The translations under genes and the position numbers were made by a program. A DNA stretch of 22,676 nt from an uncultured Treponema sp. (lineage in GTDB: Bacteria > Spirochaetota > Spirochaetia > Treponematales > Treponemataceae), in NCBI GenBank assembly GCA_905372265.1, contig CAJPOL010000020.1, positions 1-22,676 of the forward strand, given 5' to 3'. Positions 20,569 through 22,676 of this stretch are shown here, one piece after another. Below the pieces are notes generated by a model. That model did no database searches. It was not told the DNA's origin and saw nothing but the letters and a program-made list of their open reading frames with translations. Each line of letters starts with the position of its first letter. Position 1 is the first letter of the stretch.

Positions 20569-22676
20569 TTATATCTTAAATTTTGCTACTTCAAATGCGA
20601 GATTTTCTATACTTTCCTTGTTCATTTGACTGATGCTGCTGACTGCTTGTACGGCATTGTTAATTTGCCCCGCTCCCGATGCCATTTCAGCCATACTGTT
20701 TGCAATCAAGTCCGACATAGCGCCGAGACGCGTCATCTCTTGCGATACAAGATTGCTTCCGTTCAGCATTTCATGCGAACTATTCTCAATATCGGTTGTC
20801 ATTGTCTCCAGCTGCTGCATTGCGCTCATAATTCGTCCGCTATCGGAACGCTGTTTTTGCATCGCTTCCATAATGGTATTTTCCTGCTGTTTTGTCTGAT
20901 CGGCTAGTTGGAAAATAGCATCAAAGTGTTGCGCAATAACAGGGGAGGCTTCGTGAACTTTTTCTATTTTATCTTTTAAAGTCTTCAGTATAGCCGTAAT
21001 GTTTTTTCCTTGCGTATTTGACTCTTCCGCAAGTTTCCGTATTTCCGCTGCAACAACGGCAAAGCCCTTTCCGGCATCTCCTGCATGAGCTGCCTCAATT
21101 GCCGCATTCATTGCCAGCAAATTAGTCTGCGCAGCAATATGTTGAATAACCGTACTGGCGTCAAGTAATACTTCCGAACTTTCATTTACCGACTTCGTTA
21201 AATTTACCGTTTCCAGAATGGCAGCTTTTCCGGCATGAGTAGCGGTATGCAGCGCCTCCAGTGTTTTCAGATTATGCTCAACGATTTCATTCACTTCGGC
21301 CGTATTTGCTGCCATTTGCGCAGTATCGGCAGTTGAATTTCTAACAACATCCGTTTGAATTACGATATTAGCATTAAGCGTTTCAATAGTCTGCATTATT
21401 ACTTGCAGCGAAGCTCCTACTGCTATAATACTCGAAGCATGCTGCAGCATTTCTTTTTTTATATTTTCAATATTCGTACTGATTTCATGTACGGTGTCCG
21501 CTGTCTCAGTCATGTTAGTAACGAGCTTCTCTCCGACATGCTGCATATTGTCTGTAGTATTTCTGACAGATTGAACGGATACGGCAATTTTCTCAATGGT
21601 ACGGTTAAAATAGAGTGCTAATCTACCGATTTCATCGTTTTTGCGAATAGGCAAGCGCACTTGCAGGTTGCCTTCTCCTTCGGCAATGCCTGCCAATAGT
21701 TCTGTGGTATGGATAACCGGCCGTATGAAGATTCGGATCGAAGCCGCAAAGACTGTAAACAAAATAATCAAAGAAATACCGGTTGCCGCTGCAAAAAAGA
21801 ATACCAACTGCCGTAAATGTGCAGCGGTTGTTGTTTTGGCAATCAATATAACACAGCCGAAATCGGCAATCGGCAAGCTGATAGGGAATGCTTCCGCATA
21901 ATAAGGCACGCCTGAAATCGTTTCTTCAAAGGCCGATTTCTTCTTATAGGTATAATCGTTTAAATGCTGTATTTGCAAGTCTTTAACAGGTATAAAAAAA
22001 CGGGTAGGATCAATTGTATTTACCAATACCTTATCGGTTCTATCGGTAAGAATAACTTGACCGGCTTCAGCATGCTGCTGTGACAATAATACGGCAAGCT
22101 GAGAAAGATCGACATCAAACGTTACAACTCCTTTAAAATTTCCCGCGACATCGGTGATACCTTCGACAATAGTCATAACCGTTTGACCGGACGATGTACG
22201 GTATGCATCCAGTGATTGCACTGCACCCGGCTTCTGCTTTCCCAATTTATACCACGCACGGGTACGGGCATCATAGCCGTCTTTTCTATCAATTGGAGGG
22301 TAGTGTACATAGCCGCCGTTATGTTCCGTTGCAAAGGCTATTCCGACAAAACAGGGATTCTCTTGTTGAAACTGCATACAAAGCTGCATTACGCGTTCTT
22401 CATAACTGCCGGGTTCACAAACCATTTTTGAAACGCCCGATGCAGTATGCTTATCTTTATACGAGGTGATATCGGCATCTTCGGCGGTTATAAGTTCTGA
22501 GGCCGCAAATGTCCGTATGATATTCGACGTATTCGAAAAATACAGCGAAAGAAGCTGCTCCGTATTTTCAAAATCGGTATGTACGGATTGTTTTAGCTGG
22601 AGTTCAAAAAACGCTTTATCCCGCATATAGTTTGCAACCATAAACCCTGCAAGACACAATGGGAAAAAGAGAAACA
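20569..22676 (-). CDS. Methyl-accepting chemotaxis protein with dCache sensor, N-terminus cut by window edge
   Basis: The frame is open to the right edge, so the first residues are missing; it begins inside the first membrane helix (LFFPLCLAGFMVANYM). The periplasmic region (about 22620-21840) fits a double Cache sensor with DGYDARTRAWYKLGKQ and SSGQTVMTIVEGITD, typical of receptors for amino acids or other small metabolites. The second membrane helix is LVFFFAAATGISLIILFTVF (near 21820-21740), followed by a HAMP domain (RPVIHTTELLAGIAEGEG, KNDEIGRLALYFNRT). The long cytoplasmic coiled coil carries the conserved signalling tip AIEAAHAGDAGKGFAVVAAE and IRKLAEES (near 21110-21020), which contacts CheA and CheW. 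The product ends LAFEVAKFKI. The ligand cannot be told. Confidence 0.95.
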   Translation of the reverse strand, partial: FLFFPLCLAGFMVANYMRDKAFFELQLKQSVHTDFENTEQLLSLYFSNTSNIIRTFAASELITAEDADITSYKDKHTASGVSKMVCEPGSYEERVMQLCMQFQQENPCFVGIAFATEHNGGYVHYPPIDRKDGYDARTRAWYKLGKQKPGAVQSLDAYRTSSGQTVMTIVEGITDVAGNFKGVVTFDVDLSQLAVLLSQQHAEAGQVILTDRTDKVLVNTIDPTRFFIPVKDLQIQHLNDYTYKKKSAFEETISGVPYYAEAFPISLPIADFGCVILIAKTTTAAHLRQLVFFFAAATGISLIILFTVFAASIRIFIRPVIHTTELLAGIAEGEGNLQVRLPIRKNDEIGRLALYFNRTIEKIAVSVQSVRNTTDNMQHVGEKLVTNMTETADTVHEISTNIENIKKEMLQHASSIIAVGASLQVIMQTIETLNANIVIQTDVVRNSTADTAQMAANTAEVNEIVEHNLKTLEALHTATHAGKAAILETVNLTKSVNESSEVLLDASTVIQHIAAQTNLLAMNAAIEAAHAGDAGKGFAVVAAEIRKLAEESNTQGKNITAILKTLKDKIEKVHEASPVIAQHFDAIFQLADQTKQQENTIMEAMQKQRSDSGRIMSAMQQLETMTTDIENSSHEMLNGSNLVSQEMTRLGAMSDLIANSMAEMASGAGQINNAVQAVSSISQMNKESIENLAFEVAKFKI

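Noticed and set aside
1..22676. CRISPR array, tRNA or rRNA genes, complete insertion sequence
   Set aside because: No regularly spaced direct repeats, no cloverleaf or rRNA sequence noticed, and no transposase gene; only remnants and small palindromic repeats are present.

Overview
The window looks like a piece of chromosome from a Treponema-type spirochaete. This is inferred from the protein sequences, the spirochaetal lipoproteins, the chemoreceptor and the style of the short accessory genes; no taxonomic search was possible. Nearly all genes lie on the minus strand. Only tlpA-ccdA and one candidate structured RNA lie on the plus strand.

Positions 1-9233, read right to left, are the classic translation and RNA-metabolism operon rimP-nusA-infB-rbfA-truB-ribF-rpsO-pnp. 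Junctions are tight: overlapping stop and start codons, and Shine-Dalgarno sequences that use the end of the upstream gene. pnp runs off the left edge. Between truB and ribF is a broken CsgG/LpoB-like lipoprotein gene split by two adjacent palindromes that look like a small mobile repeat. A terminator-like hairpin lies in the rimP leader and another between rpsO and pnp. NusA carries an unusual C-terminal zinc ribbon, and RibF appears to have lost recognisable riboflavin-kinase motifs.

Positions 9399-16749 hold a probable envelope-lipid or lipoprotein trafficking operon. In transcription order it has a promoter, a secreted protein of unknown function, a LolD-like ATPase, a broken antitoxin-like gene, a small lipoprotein, two FtsX/MacB-type permeases, a C-terminal remnant of an Rpn/PD-(D/E)XK_2 nuclease, and a LolA-like outer-membrane lipoprotein-sorting protein. 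A 123-bp multi-arm palindrome abuts the last stop codon, and a SAM methyltransferase gene follows.

Positions 16639-17043 are non-coding but highly structured. The plus strand shows several nested perfect stems, and short motifs in the order I remember from HEARO/omega RNAs, the guide RNAs of IscB nucleases. No IscB gene is present, so this would be an orphan omega RNA. It is the most interesting candidate in the window and rests on pattern recognition, not a covariance search.

Positions 17044-20194 hold a RecQ-family helicase without an HRDC domain (minus strand) and a divergent plus-strand pair, a TlpA-like thioredoxin lipoprotein and a CcdA-type electron carrier. The tlpA promoter suggests a leaderless mRNA. 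After a 374-bp spacer with hairpins, the window ends in a methyl-accepting chemotaxis protein (minus strand) cut by the right edge.
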